DNA of 64,000 nt from Bacteroidota bacterium (GCA_018267965.1 JAFDXK010000003.1:1-64000); one strand, 5' to 3'; counted from the first letter of the stretch, positions 43,168-53,565 are shown. A program made the numbers and translations. Notes: a model not told the origin generated them from the sequence alone.

Positions 43168-44700
43168 TTATTTTCTTGGAGGACGGCCACCTTTCTTACC
43201 GAAATAGTTACCGGCTTTTTCATCGTTGCGTCCGTTAGGTGAACCCAAACGGTCCATAACGTTACGGAAACCAACTGTGCAGCTTGATTGTTTAGCTTGC
43301 ATGTAACGACGAGTACCAGGAGACATGTAGTAAGCACGATCAGCCCATGAACCACCTTTGTAAACCCTTGAATCATTATTGATTAAAGTGTTGTTACCGT
43401 AGTTATATACAAATTGTGATGCACTGTCACCATCGTTGTAGTCACGAAGGTCAGCATGGTTACCATCATAAATTTCTTTTGAAAGGATATCTTCATCAGA
43501 CAATACACGCTTAGGTAAGTGACCTAAAGAGTCTTTATCATCCAATGAATTGTCTTCAGCTATACGTTTGTAAGTTTCATAAACATTACCACGATAAGGA
43601 CGGAAGTCATTCAGGTCTGCAGTATATGGACGGTACACATCCAATACCCACTCAGATACGTTACCGGCCATGTTATATAAACCATAAGCATTAGCAGCAT
43701 AAGAATATACAGGAGCAGGGATATCAGCGTTGTCGTTCAAACCACCTGCAAGACCCATCGCATCACCTTTACCGCGTTTGAAGTTGCCTAAGAATTCACC
43801 TTGATATGAGTTACGGAAACCAAAACGTTTAGTTTCAGGATCGCCCCAAGGATAAACGTTACGGTCTGTGATAACTTCTTCACCACGACGACGACCTGTC
43901 TCACGTTCCGGGTTATTGCCGATGTTAGCTACAGCAGCATATTCCCATTCAGCTTCTGTCGGGAGACGGTAGTTTGGTAACAAGTAACCGTCTGAGAAAC
44001 GCAGGTTACGTTTTTTAGCACCCTGAGGGTCTAAGTCACGTTTCTTGTTAACACCCGGCGCACCTTCATATTGACCGTTAGTATATGTTTCAACATCAAA
44101 GATGTCTTCGTTCACCTGTGTAGCATTTCTCTTCAGGAAACCGTTTTTAATAAGTATATACTCATTAACACGGTCAGAACGCCATTTAGAGAAATCATTT
44201 GCCTGATACCAGTTAACACCTACTACAGGATAGTAGCTGTAGGCAGCATGACGGAAATAATATTGAACCAATGGTTCGTTATATGACAAAGCCTTGCGCC
44301 AGCATGTAGTATCCGGTAACGCAGCTTTCACATAATCAGGATAGTCAGAACCATACGTACGGTACATCCAGTAGAGATACTCGCGGTAGTGTATGTTAGC
44401 AACCTCAGTTTCATCCATATAGAAGGAAGATACAGAAACTGTACGCGGAGTGTTGTTACGTTCTACAGTCAAATCCTCTTCTGTTTGTCCCATTGTAAAA
44501 CGGCCACCTTCTACAAAAGTTAAGCCCGGGCCTAATTGCTGGCCAGGGTAGTTGGATACATCAAAACCACCGAGGCGAGGATCATTGTAATCCCAGCCGG
44601 TAACTTGAGATACACCAACATTCTTTTTCGAAGAGCATGCTGTCATAAAGGTTGAAGCCCCGATGCAAAGCAAGCTAACGCCGATGAGAGTTCTTTTCAT
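43168..44700 (-). CDS. gldJ: gliding motility lipoprotein GldJ
   Basis: A 510-aa lipoprotein with a signal peptide and lipobox (TFMTAC22). The body is a formylglycine-generating-enzyme (FGE-sulfatase/SUMF1) type domain: VGVNWYQANDFSKWR, LPTEAEWEYAA, GNVSEWVLDVYRPY and KGGSWADRAYYMSPGTRRYM. GldJ is an essential piece of the gliding motor/T9SS envelope complex in Flavobacterium and its SUMF1-like fold is not thought to be catalytic. The neighbourhood with porU and porV, divergently transcribed, fits the T9SS role. The C-terminus ends in a basic RPPRK tail. Confidence 0.93.
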   Translation of the reverse strand: MKRTLIGVSLLCIGASTFMTACSSKKNVGVSQVTGWDYNDPRLGGFDVSNYPGQQLGPGLTFVEGGRFTMGQTEEDLTVERNNTPRTVSVSSFYMDETEVANIHYREYLYWMYRTYGSDYPDYVKAALPDTTCWRKALSYNEPLVQYYFRHAAYSYYPVVGVNWYQANDFSKWRSDRVNEYILIKNGFLKRNATQVNEDIFDVETYTNGQYEGAPGVNKKRDLDPQGAKKRNLRFSDGYLLPNYRLPTEAEWEYAAVANIGNNPERETGRRRGEEVITDRNVYPWGDPETKRFGFRNSYQGEFLGNFKRGKGDAMGLAGGLNDNADIPAPVYSYAANAYGLYNMAGNVSEWVLDVYRPYTADLNDFRPYRGNVYETYKRIAEDNSLDDKDSLGHLPKRVLSDEDILSKEIYDGNHADLRDYNDGDSASQFVYNYGNNTLINNDSRVYKGGSWADRAYYMSPGTRRYMQAKQSSCTVGFRNVMDRLGSPNGRNDEKAGNYFGKKGGRPPRK

Positions 44701-44912
44701 AATCAGAGTAAAATATTAGCTACGAATTGGTTGAACAATTTGTTAAAAGTGTTACAATGATAGAGCATTCTTTTTAAAATGTCAAGCTTTCAAAGTCCTT
44801 AATGTAAAAAATGTGGATTTTTCCTCCGTCAACGAATTATAATAATATATGAAGTTTTACGTTTAAATTACATTCGGAGTGCTCTGAAAGGCTTAATCTG
44901 CCTCGAATAGCC

Positions 44913-44920
44913 TAATTTTG
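44913..44920 (+). promoter_or_regulatory. -7 element of porU
   Basis: TAATTTTG, 39 nt before the porU ATG, matches TAnnTTTG. Confidence 0.5.
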
Positions 44921-44959
44921 ACAAAACCAATTCCTTACTAGGGAAATATACATTTTTCT

Positions 44960-47900
44960 ATGAAAAAAACAATTCTTGCCCTCTGTTTTTTTGCCTGTGC
45001 ATTACCCTTTGCATGGGGAGGTGATTTACAGAATTATACCATTGAAAAAAACGACATTCTAAACGGCTATACCGTACAAAAAATATGGCTGCAGCAGTAT
45101 CAGTTGCCTAAAGTGGTTTTGTCGGGCGAAAAATACGTAGTTGCAGATGCTTTACCTACAGATGCCAAAGCATCAAATCCACAAAATTTCACGATGGTAT
45201 TGGGCAAGGAACGCAAGAGGCCATTTGTACTGGTACAGATACCCGTTTATGTCCAACAGGGTAACGATATCAAGCAATTAGCCGGGTATACGCTGGATAT
45301 TGAAGAAAGCTCATTAACTGCTGAAACCAGCCTCTCAAAAACGACTAAAACTACTGCTTCTTCATCGCCTTTAGCATCGGGCAATTGGTACAAAATAGCT
45401 ATTGCCAATTCAGGCCTTTATAAGGTAGACTACGACTTTTTGGTAAACAAATTAGGTATCAATCCATCGTCAATAAACACTGCCAATTTCAGGGTATTTG
45501 GTAATGGAGGCAATATGGTACCTGAAAACAATGCCATCTCCCACCCAACTAACCTTGAAGAAGATGCGATTTATATGCATGACGGTGGTGACGGCACTTT
45601 TAACCAGGGTGACTATTTCCTGTTTTATGCAGTAGGCCCAACCGGATGGAAAGCAGACCTGGCATTAAAAAACTTTACCCACTCCAAAAATATATATGAA
45701 GACAAGGCATATTACTTCCTGACTTTCGACAACGGAAATGGCAAACGTATTGCCAGTCAAACCGGGAACCTCACCGCTAATACAACAGTAAATACCTACA
45801 ACGATTATTTATTGTATGAGAACGACATAAATAGTCCGCTGAAATACGGCAAAGACTGGTGGGGAGAGGATTTCGGCACCAAACCCGGCAAACAAACTAC
45901 CAGAACTATAACACTGGATGTTGGCAATATTGTAGGTAATGCTGCATACAAAATCCGCCTGGCTTCTCAATCAGGTACTGCGGGTACATTCAATATTGCA
46001 ATGAATTCGCAACCCATCAAATCACTTAGTTTTTATCCTGTGATTGATGAAAATGGCAAATTAATGTTTGACAATATTGATGGCTGGCAATGGGGTAGCA
46101 GCGGCGCTCAAAACATTACGCTTAACTATCAAACAGCCGCATCCGACGGGTTGGGATATCTCGATTACATTGAAGTAAATATGAGAAGGACGCTGTCTTT
46201 TACATCTCAGTCTATCAACTTCAGAGATATCAATGCAGTAGGTCCAGGCAATATTGCTAATTATCAATTAGGCAATGCTAATGGCAGTACCCAAGTATGG
46301 GATGTCACTGACATACACAACCCAATATTGATGAATGGCAGCCTAAGCGGCAATACCTACAATTTTGTACAGGATGCTGCTACTTTGCATGAGTTCACAG
46401 CTTTCAACAGCGACCAGCTTTCAAGCCCTGATTATGTTGGTACAGTAAGCAATCAAAATCTGCATGGATTGGGTGCAACAGATTTGATCATTATATCCTA
46501 TCCTGATTTTGTTCCTGCAGCAAATGAGCTTGCGGATTTTCACAGAACAAGAGATAACATGAAAGTAGTATTAGCAACTACTTACGACATCTATAATGAA
46601 TTCTCATCAGGTAGCCAGGATATAGGCGGGTTGCGCGATTTCATCAAAATGTTTTACGATAATGCAGGTAGCGATACAACAAAAATGCCACGTTATGTGT
46701 TGCTTTTTGGCGATGCTTCTTACGATTATAAAAACAGAGTTGCAGGCAACACTAACTTCGTACCTACTTTTGAATCTGCAGAATCGCTTGACAACTTAGC
46801 CAATTATTGCGGTGATGATTTCTTCGGATTCCTTGATGACAATGAGAACATCGAAACAACTACTAATCTTGCCAATACATTAGATGTAGGTGTAGGCCGT
46901 CTTCCTGTAAAAACATTGGAAGAAGCCTATACGATGGTCAATAAAATCAAAGCATACAAAAGCCCGGCATCGTTGGGACCATGGAGATTATCTACAAGTA
47001 TCATTGCTGATAACGAAGATGGTGCAGGTACACACATGGGCGATGGTGAAATAATGGAAAGTGCCATCAATAGCAACAGCAATTTATATAACACCACCAA
47101 AGTGTATGAAGATGCTTTGCCATTCATAGCTACACCGGGTGGCGACAGATGTCCACAGGCCAATAAGATGATCAACGACCAGATGTATAAAGGCACATTT
47201 GTGCTTAATTACAGCGGTCATGGCAATACCGAGGTTTTATCTCATGAACGTGTGATAACACAGGATGATTACAGCAAATGGACCAGCCTGGAACATATGC
47301 CATTCTCCGTTACAGCCACTTGCGATTTCGGCCAGTTTGACCAGCCTCAGTTTGTATCTGCAGGAGAAGCTATCATACTGAAAAAAGATGGCGGCATGAT
47401 AAGTTCCGTTACTACTGTGAAAGCTGTATTCCAATCTTCCAACTCTATTCTCAATCGTGATTACCTTGACGCGCAGTTCAAGCGTATGAACGGCAAATGG
47501 AATACATTTGGTGATGCATTGAGAATAGGTAAGAACAAAACTTACAGCGTAGCATCTACATGGAGTGGCACCATTATCAATTTCAGGAAATTCTCTTTGT
47601 TAGGAGACCCTGCATTGACTCCTGATTTCCCAGAATATTACATCTATACTTCGAGTGTGGCAGATGGTGTAACTGGCCTGCCCGTTAGCACTATCAGCGC
47701 ATTAGGCAGTTATAAAATAACTGGCTATGTTGGCGACATCAACAAAAATAAACTGGACAATTTTAATGGAAAATTGAGTGTAGTAATTTACGACAAACCA
47801 CATACCATCAGCACGATACACGGTACAGGAAAAACATATCAGGTAAGGAACAACATCATCTATAAAGGCAAGGCAAGTGTTACTGATGGTGTATTCTCTT

Positions 47901-48703
47901 TCGCATTTATTGCTCCTAAAGACATCAACTATGATATGGGCAGTGGTAAGATCAGCTATTATGCCGAAAACGAAGTGACTGATGCTGCAGGCGCTGATTT
48001 CGGCTATTTAATAGGCGGCTATTCGGACCACCCTGTGTATGAAACAAATGCACCTGTAGTGAGGCCATATATCGGAGACAGTTTATTTGTAGATGGTGGC
48101 CTGACGGGTAGTAATACTTTGCTTTTTGCCATACTGGAAGACGAAACAGGTATCAATGTATCGGGCAATAGTGTAGGCCACGATCTTACCGGCATTTTAG
48201 ATGACGATTTAGAAAACCCGTACATCCTGAATGACTATTACGAAACGGAACTGAACACATACAAACGCGGTTACGTCAACTTCCCCATATCAAACCTTGC
48301 AGAAGGGTATCACAATATGAAGGTAAAAGCGTGGGACGTGAATAATAACTCAGGCGAAGGCATAGTGCATTTCAGGGTAGCTAATGGCAACGTCGTAGAG
48401 GTTCAAAAACTGTGGAACTATCCTAACCCATTCACAGACATCACCCATTTTGTGTTTGAAAACAACCACCCCAAAGAATACATGTATGGAGAAATTAATA
48501 TCTATAACATGGGAGGTACTTTGGTTAAATCCTTAAGAGAAGTATTTAAAACTGGCGCTTCCAGAAGCAATGAAATAACCTGGGATGGTACTGACGAGAA
48601 TGGCGCAAAACTGCCATCAGGGGTATATTTCTACCGTCTGAGGGTGGTTAGTGACAATGGACAATCGGACTCTGCATACCAAAAACTTGTCTTAGTACGT
48701 TAA
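44960..48703 (+). CDS. porU: T9SS C-terminal signal peptidase PorU
   Basis: A 1247-aa protein with signal peptide (ending near residue 20), an N-terminal prodomain-like region, and a C25 (gingipain-like) caspase-fold domain with catalytic dyad H754 in LNYSGHGNTEV and C788 in VTATCDFGQFDQ. The C-terminal part is beta-rich and ends in a FlgD/T9SS-type Ig-like domain (NYPNPFTDITHFVFEN ... SGVYFYRLRV). PorU removes the C-terminal sorting domain from T9SS cargo at the cell surface and works with PorV. porV follows directly, as in other Bacteroidota. Confidence 0.93.
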   Translation: MKKTILALCFFACALPFAWGGDLQNYTIEKNDILNGYTVQKIWLQQYQLPKVVLSGEKYVVADALPTDAKASNPQNFTMVLGKERKRPFVLVQIPVYVQQGNDIKQLAGYTLDIEESSLTAETSLSKTTKTTASSSPLASGNWYKIAIANSGLYKVDYDFLVNKLGINPSSINTANFRVFGNGGNMVPENNAISHPTNLEEDAIYMHDGGDGTFNQGDYFLFYAVGPTGWKADLALKNFTHSKNIYEDKAYYFLTFDNGNGKRIASQTGNLTANTTVNTYNDYLLYENDINSPLKYGKDWWGEDFGTKPGKQTTRTITLDVGNIVGNAAYKIRLASQSGTAGTFNIAMNSQPIKSLSFYPVIDENGKLMFDNIDGWQWGSSGAQNITLNYQTAASDGLGYLDYIEVNMRRTLSFTSQSINFRDINAVGPGNIANYQLGNANGSTQVWDVTDIHNPILMNGSLSGNTYNFVQDAATLHEFTAFNSDQLSSPDYVGTVSNQNLHGLGATDLIIISYPDFVPAANELADFHRTRDNMKVVLATTYDIYNEFSSGSQDIGGLRDFIKMFYDNAGSDTTKMPRYVLLFGDASYDYKNRVAGNTNFVPTFESAESLDNLANYCGDDFFGFLDDNENIETTTNLANTLDVGVGRLPVKTLEEAYTMVNKIKAYKSPASLGPWRLSTSIIADNEDGAGTHMGDGEIMESAINSNSNLYNTTKVYEDALPFIATPGGDRCPQANKMINDQMYKGTFVLNYSGHGNTEVLSHERVITQDDYSKWTSLEHMPFSVTATCDFGQFDQPQFVSAGEAIILKKDGGMISSVTTVKAVFQSSNSILNRDYLDAQFKRMNGKWNTFGDALRIGKNKTYSVASTWSGTIINFRKFSLLGDPALTPDFPEYYIYTSSVADGVTGLPVSTISALGSYKITGYVGDINKNKLDNFNGKLSVVIYDKPHTISTIHGTGKTYQVRNNIIYKGKASVTDGVFSFAFIAPKDINYDMGSGKISYYAENEVTDAAGADFGYLIGGYSDHPVYETNAPVVRPYIGDSLFVDGGLTGSNTLLFAILEDETGINVSGNSVGHDLTGILDDDLENPYILNDYYETELNTYKRGYVNFPISNLAEGYHNMKVKAWDVNNNSGEGIVHFRVANGNVVEVQKLWNYPNPFTDITHFVFENNHPKEYMYGEINIYNMGGTLVKSLREVFKTGASRSNEITWDGTDENGAKLPSGVYFYRLRVVSDNGQSDSAYQKLVLVR

Positions 48704-48707
48704 TTAT

Positions 48708-48740
48708 AATAAGGTTTGGCGTAAATTGCCAGACCTTATT
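48708..48740 (+). other. hairpin between porU and porV
   Basis: aataaggt-t-tggc ... gcca-g-accttatt is an imperfect 13-bp inverted repeat with a 7-nt loop. It lacks a T-run, so it may be an mRNA-stability or processing hairpin, not a terminator. Confidence 0.45.
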
Positions 48741-48779
48741 AACTAAATATGAACAGGGACAGCGTATTTATCAAATGAA

Positions 48780-48787
48780 TACCTTTG
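48780..48787 (+). promoter_or_regulatory. -7 element of porV
   Basis: TACCTTTG, 30 nt before the ATG at 48818. It shows that porV can be transcribed separately from porU and rules out the TTG at 48785 as start. Confidence 0.55.
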
Positions 48788-48817
48788 CCTCACTTTAAAA
48801 AATTAATTATTATCAGA

Positions 48818-50041
48818 ATGGCAAAAATTTTTGCTTCGATTGGATTGTGTTTTATTGCTGCAACGGCTGCAATTGATGTGAATGCTCAGACAACAGCTAA
48901 GAACAACCTTAACGGTACTACCAACACGGTAACTACCGCAGTGCCTTTTTTACGTATATCACCTGATGCCCGTTCGGGTGCTATGGGTGATGTAGGCATT
49001 GCATTAAGCCCTGATGCTAACGCACAGTATTGGAATGTGGCTAAAATGCCTTTTGTAGAAAAGAAATACGGCATATCTGCTACATATACTCCATGGCTTA
49101 AGGATATAGTTCCTGATATATTCCTTGCGTACTTATCAGGCTATGCAAAATTTGGTGAGAAGACACCTCAAACCATCAGTGCTTCTTTACGCTACTTCTC
49201 TTTAGGTGAAATTAGCTATACTGATATCAACGCGAACTCACTGGGTACTGGTAAGCCAAACGAATACGCTTTCGACCTTGGTTACTCTCGCCAGTTGTCT
49301 CCGTATTTGTCTACTGGTTTATCTTTCCGATACATACACTCTGCAATAGCTACAGGCCTTGCATCTACTTCGGGTATTGATTACAAACCAGGTAACGCAT
49401 TTGGTGCAGACCTTGGTATCTACTATACTAAAACCAAAGACATTGACGATTTCCGCAGCAGCAATTTCAGCTTCGGTGCAGTGTTGAGCAACGTAGGTAC
49501 TAAAATAGCTTACAGCAGCACTCGTAAAGATTTTATACCTATCAATCTTGGTTTAGGTGCTGCATACTCATACAAAATGGATGAGTATAACAAAATCGTT
49601 TTTGCTTTAGACATCAACAAATTGTTAGTACCTACTCCTAAGGACAGCGTAAACACCGCTACAGGTACTACAGTTCGTTATATCCCTGAAAAATCAGTTG
49701 TTTCAGGTATGTTTGGTTCTTTTGGTGATGCTCCGGGCGGCTTTAGTGAAGAGCTGAAAGAATACCAAATATCTGTTGGTGCTGAATACTGGTATCAAAA
49801 CCAATTTGCAGTACGTGCAGGTTATTTTTATGAAGATAAAGACAAAGGCAACCGTAAATATTTTACCTGCGGTTTGGGTGTTAAGTACAATATCTTCAAC
49901 CTGAACTTTGCTTACCTGATACCTTCAGGCAGTGGTATCAATCGCAACCCGCTTTCAAACACACTGCGTTTTACGCTGATGTTTGAATTTGATAAGATTC
50001 AGAAGAAAGAAGGTGAAGAACCATCTTCCAGCACTCCATAA
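48818..50041 (+). CDS. porV: T9SS outer membrane protein PorV (LptO)
   Basis: A 407-aa beta-barrel protein with signal peptide (ending DVNAQ near residue 24). VPFLRISPDARSGAMGDVGI is the PorV/PorQ family signature, and the rest is alternating hydrophobic strands of an FadL-like barrel ending in LRFTLMFEFDKI. PorV shuttles folded cargo from the SprA translocon to the PorU attachment complex. ATG at 48818 is used; a TTG reading from 48785 would start inside the promoter. Follows porU. Confidence 0.93.
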   Translation: MAKIFASIGLCFIAATAAIDVNAQTTAKNNLNGTTNTVTTAVPFLRISPDARSGAMGDVGIALSPDANAQYWNVAKMPFVEKKYGISATYTPWLKDIVPDIFLAYLSGYAKFGEKTPQTISASLRYFSLGEISYTDINANSLGTGKPNEYAFDLGYSRQLSPYLSTGLSFRYIHSAIATGLASTSGIDYKPGNAFGADLGIYYTKTKDIDDFRSSNFSFGAVLSNVGTKIAYSSTRKDFIPINLGLGAAYSYKMDEYNKIVFALDINKLLVPTPKDSVNTATGTTVRYIPEKSVVSGMFGSFGDAPGGFSEELKEYQISVGAEYWYQNQFAVRAGYFYEDKDKGNRKYFTCGLGVKYNIFNLNFAYLIPSGSGINRNPLSNTLRFTLMFEFDKIQKKEGEEPSSSTP

Positions 50042-50059
50042 TCAATAAGATTGAAAATA

Positions 50060-50090
50060 TTAAAGCCCTGTAAAACAGGGCTTTTTTTAT
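50060..50090. terminator. bidirectional terminator between porV and the ABC-F gene
   Basis: Stem aaagccctg (50062-50070) / cagggcttt (50076-50084) with a T-run on the plus strand and A-rich sequence before it. Confidence 0.85.
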
Positions 50091-51970
50091 GCGTATTCGC
50101 TAAGTTCTAGCCAGCGTAGTTCTTTTTCTTCCAATAAGCTTGTAACTTCTGTAATGCGATTGCTTAGTTTTTGCAACTCTTCATAAGGCAAGTTAGGTGT
50201 GCCCATTTTTTCGGTGATATCTGCCTTTTCTTTTTCCAGTGCAGGTATTTCTTTTCCTAGATTCTCGAACTCACGTTTCTCATTGAAGGAAAGTTTCTTC
50301 TTATCTTTTGTTTGCTGAGGTGTTTGAACTGCTGCTTCTGTAATAGCTTCTTCTATTTTCTTTTTCTGCTCCTCTTCTTTTTGCCAGATGCGGTAATGGG
50401 TGTAGTTACCGGGGAAATCACGAATCACACCTTCACCCTCAAATACAAACAGGTGGTCTACCAGTCTGTCCATAAAATACCTATCGTGAGATACAATGAG
50501 CAAACAGCCCTGATAATCACTCAAAAAGTTTTCGAGCACAGAAAGCGTAGGCAAATCAAGGTCGTTGGTAGGTTCGTCAAGAATCAAGAAGTTAGGGTTA
50601 CGGAAAAGAATAGATAGCAATTGTAAACGTTTTTTCTCTCCCCCACTCAACTTTGACAAATAAGTATATTGTTGCTCAGGCGTGAAGAGAAACAGTTGTA
50701 AAAACTGTGCTGCACTTAGGCTACCGCCTGTAGCCAATGGGAAACTTTCTGCAATGTTCTTTACATATTCTATAACACGCATATCTTCTTTTATCTCCAA
50801 GCCCTGTTGAGAGAAATTGCCGAATATGACTGTGTCGCCTATGTTTATCTTACCACTATCTGCAGGTTCTATGCCTTGCAGCATATTCAGGAAAGTAGAT
50901 TTACCTGCACCATTTTTACCTACTACCCCAATCCTGTCTCCTTTCTTAAAAGTATAATCAAACCCTTTCAGCAATACTTTATCGCCATAGCTTTTATATA
51001 CTTTCTTCAGCTCTGCAATCTTACCACCCAGTCGGTTCATCTTCATTTGCAGCTCTACCTTATTATCCTCTATTTTCTGTTTGGCACGGGCTTCTACTTC
51101 GTAAAAATTATCCTGCCTGCTTTTCGATTTTGTCGTACGCGCTTTAGGCTGCTTACGCATCCATTCCAACTCCTTGCGATATTCATTACGCGCTTTATCA
51201 ATACTCGCTGCCTGGCTTTCTATACGTGCCGCTTTTTTCTCCAGGTAGTTTTCGTAGTCGCCTTTGTATTCGTATATGGTGTTGTTGTCCAGCTCCCATA
51301 TCTCATCACACACAGCATCCAAAAAATAACGGTCGTGGGTAACCATAAGCAAGGTTACATTCTCCTGGTTCAGGTAATGTTCCAGCCATTCAACCATTTG
51401 CACATCCAAATGATTGGTAGGTTCATCCATTATCAATAAAACATGCTTGTGTTCAAAGCCAATATCTATCAATGTTTGGGCAAGTGCTACACGTTTACGT
51501 TGCCCACCTGATAATGTTTTTACGGGTTGCTGCAGGTGATGGATATTAAGCTTGCCTAATATCTGTTTCACCTTTGCTTCAAAATCCCACGCATTTAATT
51601 CATCAATTTTTGCCAGTGCTTCGGATAGCGCCACAGGGTCTTTTTCGTCTGCATCTAAAATGCGTTCATATTCACGCAACGCTTCTGCCACAGGATGCTT
51701 GTAATGGAAGATGTTATCAACCACTGATAAATCTTCATTAAATTTTGGTTCCTGTTCAAACAAGGCTACCGTCACATCTTTATTTATCCAAACTTTACCT
51801 TCATCTGGTTGGTCCTGACCTGCTAATAAACGCAGCAAAGTAGATTTACCGCTACCGTTCTTAGCTACAAGAGCTATTTTGTCTCCCTCACTGATATGAA
51901 AAGAAATATTCTCGAATAATGACCTTACTCCGTACGATTTACTAATCCCTTCTGCTGAAACGTAATGCAT
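50087..51970 (-). CDS. ABC-F family ATPase
   Basis: A 627-aa cytoplasmic protein with two ABC domains and no membrane segment. Walker A motifs are AKNGSGKSTLLRLLAG and GKNGAGKSTFLNMLQG; signatures are LSGGQRKRVALAQ and LSGGEKKRLQLLS. A charged linker (about 235-320) separates them and a C-terminal coiled coil follows (about 545-627), the Uup-like plan. ABC-F proteins act on the ribosome in translation or antibiotic protection. ATG at 51970 is chosen because a -7 element lies 6 nt upstream. Sub-family (Uup or other) is a guess from the C-terminal coiled coil. Confidence 0.92.
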   Translation of the reverse strand: MHYVSAEGISKSYGVRSLFENISFHISEGDKIALVAKNGSGKSTLLRLLAGQDQPDEGKVWINKDVTVALFEQEPKFNEDLSVVDNIFHYKHPVAEALREYERILDADEKDPVALSEALAKIDELNAWDFEAKVKQILGKLNIHHLQQPVKTLSGGQRKRVALAQTLIDIGFEHKHVLLIMDEPTNHLDVQMVEWLEHYLNQENVTLLMVTHDRYFLDAVCDEIWELDNNTIYEYKGDYENYLEKKAARIESQAASIDKARNEYRKELEWMRKQPKARTTKSKSRQDNFYEVEARAKQKIEDNKVELQMKMNRLGGKIAELKKVYKSYGDKVLLKGFDYTFKKGDRIGVVGKNGAGKSTFLNMLQGIEPADSGKINIGDTVIFGNFSQQGLEIKEDMRVIEYVKNIAESFPLATGGSLSAAQFLQLFLFTPEQQYTYLSKLSGGEKKRLQLLSILFRNPNFLILDEPTNDLDLPTLSVLENFLSDYQGCLLIVSHDRYFMDRLVDHLFVFEGEGVIRDFPGNYTHYRIWQKEEEQKKKIEEAITEAAVQTPQQTKDKKKLSFNEKREFENLGKEIPALEKEKADITEKMGTPNLPYEELQKLSNRITEVTSLLEEKELRWLELSEYA

Positions 51971-51976
51971 AGGGCG

Positions 51977-51984
51977 CAAAATTA
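51977..51984 (-). promoter_or_regulatory. -7 element giving a probable leaderless ABC-F transcript
   Basis: TAATTTTG on the minus strand ends 6 nt before the ATG at 51970. Confidence 0.6.
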
Positions 51985-52094
51985 ACCCCAAACCAACAAA
52001 GGGCTTTAATTATTTCCTGATTTTCCACCACTCCTTTGACTTATCATATAAAACCGCTATTTTTCATTCTTTATTAATCGAATTCTAAAAGATT

Positions 52095-53228
52095 ATGATA
52101 ATAGGTGTTTTGAAAGAGGCCGCTCCTGAAACAAGGGTGTCTCTTGTGCCGGAAGTAGTAGCTGCTTTGGTGAAAATGAACGCGAAGGTGTATGTGGAAA
52201 GCGGCGCTGGCGATACGGCTTTTCACAATGATAAATCTTATACCGATGCTGGTGCTGTTATTAAGGACAGGAACAGTGTAGCTGCTGAGTCTGACTTATT
52301 ACTTACCATTCATGCCGATAATGTTCCTGCAATGAAATCGGGATCAGTATTGATGGGTGTGTTTCAGCCTTTGTTTAATGGTAACATGATGCAAGACTGG
52401 GCTGGTAAGGGCTACACAGTTTTCAGTCTTGATACCATACCACGTACTACCCGTGCACAGGCAATGGACGTGTTAAGTTCTCAAGCAAACATCGCGGGCT
52501 ACAAAGCTGTATTGCTTGCTGCTTATGAATATTGCAGGTACTTCCCGATGTTCATGACAGCAGCAGGTTCTATTCCTCCTGCTAAGGTGTTGATACTAGG
52601 TGCAGGTGTAGCAGGTTTACAAGCCATTGCAACTGCAAAACGCCTCGGTGCAGTAGTAGAAGTTTTCGATACACGCCCTGCGGTGAAAGAAGAAGTAATG
52701 AGCTTGGGTGCCAAGTTTGTAGAAGTGGAAGGCGCTGCCGATGCCAGCAAAGCAGGTGGCTATGCGGTAGAGCAAAGTGCAGAGTTTCAGGAAAAGCAGA
52801 AAAACAAAATTCACGAGCACGCTAAGAAATCAGATATCATTATTACCACAGCTCAGATACCGGGTAGAAAAGCGCCGATACTCATTACTAAACAAATGAT
52901 AGAGGATATGCGCCCTGGCTCGGTGATAATAGACATCGCTTCAGTAACAGGCGGTAATACTGAACTTACTAAGGATAAAGAAACAGTGATGCACAACGGT
53001 GTAGCTATTGTAGGTAATTCGGCATTGGCCTCTTCAGCATCTGCCGATGCGAGTAAAGTATATGCTAAAAACGTACTGAACTTTCTGAAGCTGATTATAG
53101 ACAAGGATGGTAATATGAACCTGAATTTTGAAGATGACCTTGTAAAAGGCACTTGCATCACAAACGGGGGCAACATTACCAACGAAAGAGTTTTATCATT
53201 CATCAAACCACAACCGGCAAACGCATAA
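52095..53228 (+). CDS. pntAA: NAD(P) transhydrogenase subunit alpha, part 1
   Basis: A 377-aa soluble NAD(H)-binding subunit. It starts MIIGVLKEAAPETRVSLVP (alanine dehydrogenase/PNT N-terminal signature) and has the dinucleotide-binding GAGVAGLQAIATAKRLGAVV with VEVFDTRP. The proton-pumping transhydrogenase exchanges hydride between NADH and NADP+ and supplies NADPH. The alpha subunit is split here (AA and AB), as in many bacteria. The three pnt genes are closely packed: 2 bp to pntAB and 5 bp from pntAB to pntB. Confidence 0.95.
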   Translation: MIIGVLKEAAPETRVSLVPEVVAALVKMNAKVYVESGAGDTAFHNDKSYTDAGAVIKDRNSVAAESDLLLTIHADNVPAMKSGSVLMGVFQPLFNGNMMQDWAGKGYTVFSLDTIPRTTRAQAMDVLSSQANIAGYKAVLLAAYEYCRYFPMFMTAAGSIPPAKVLILGAGVAGLQAIATAKRLGAVVEVFDTRPAVKEEVMSLGAKFVEVEGAADASKAGGYAVEQSAEFQEKQKNKIHEHAKKSDIIITTAQIPGRKAPILITKQMIEDMRPGSVIIDIASVTGGNTELTKDKETVMHNGVAIVGNSALASSASADASKVYAKNVLNFLKLIIDKDGNMNLNFEDDLVKGTCITNGGNITNERVLSFIKPQPANA

Positions 53229-53230
53229 AT

Positions 53231-53560
53231 ATGGATTTCTTAAACAATTTATTTTCAGACCCGGCAACATATCGTTTGCTGACGATAGTGATACTATCGA
53301 TATTCTTAGGTATAGAAGTTATATCACGCGTACCGTCGGTATTGCACACTCCGCTGATGAGTGGTGCTAATGCCATTCACGGTGTGGTTATCATTGGTGC
53401 TATCATTGTTATGGGACAAGCACCTTCTGATGATTATGTGGCACTTATTCTAGGTTTCCTTGCTGTTGTGCTAGGAACGCTGAACGTAGTAGGTGGTTTT
53501 GTGGTAACAGACCGTATGCTTGAAATGTTTGACAAAAAGAAAAAAGGTAAAAAGGCTTAA
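53231..53560 (+). CDS. pntAB: NAD(P) transhydrogenase subunit alpha, part 2
   Basis: A 109-aa membrane subunit with three hydrophobic segments and the typical HTPLMSGANAIHGVVIIGAI sequence of the PntA C-terminal membrane domain. It forms part of the proton channel. The ATG at 53231 follows the pntAA stop by 2 bp; a longer reading from 53153 would run through pntAA. It ends in a Lys-rich tail. Confidence 0.94.
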   Translation: MDFLNNLFSDPATYRLLTIVILSIFLGIEVISRVPSVLHTPLMSGANAIHGVVIIGAIIVMGQAPSDDYVALILGFLAVVLGTLNVVGGFVVTDRMLEMFDKKKKGKKA

Positions 53561-53565
53561 GAACT

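Noticed and set aside
48785..48817. Upstream TTG start of porV
   Set aside because: The TTG lies inside the -7 promoter element TACCTTTG and would add residues before a normal signal peptide.
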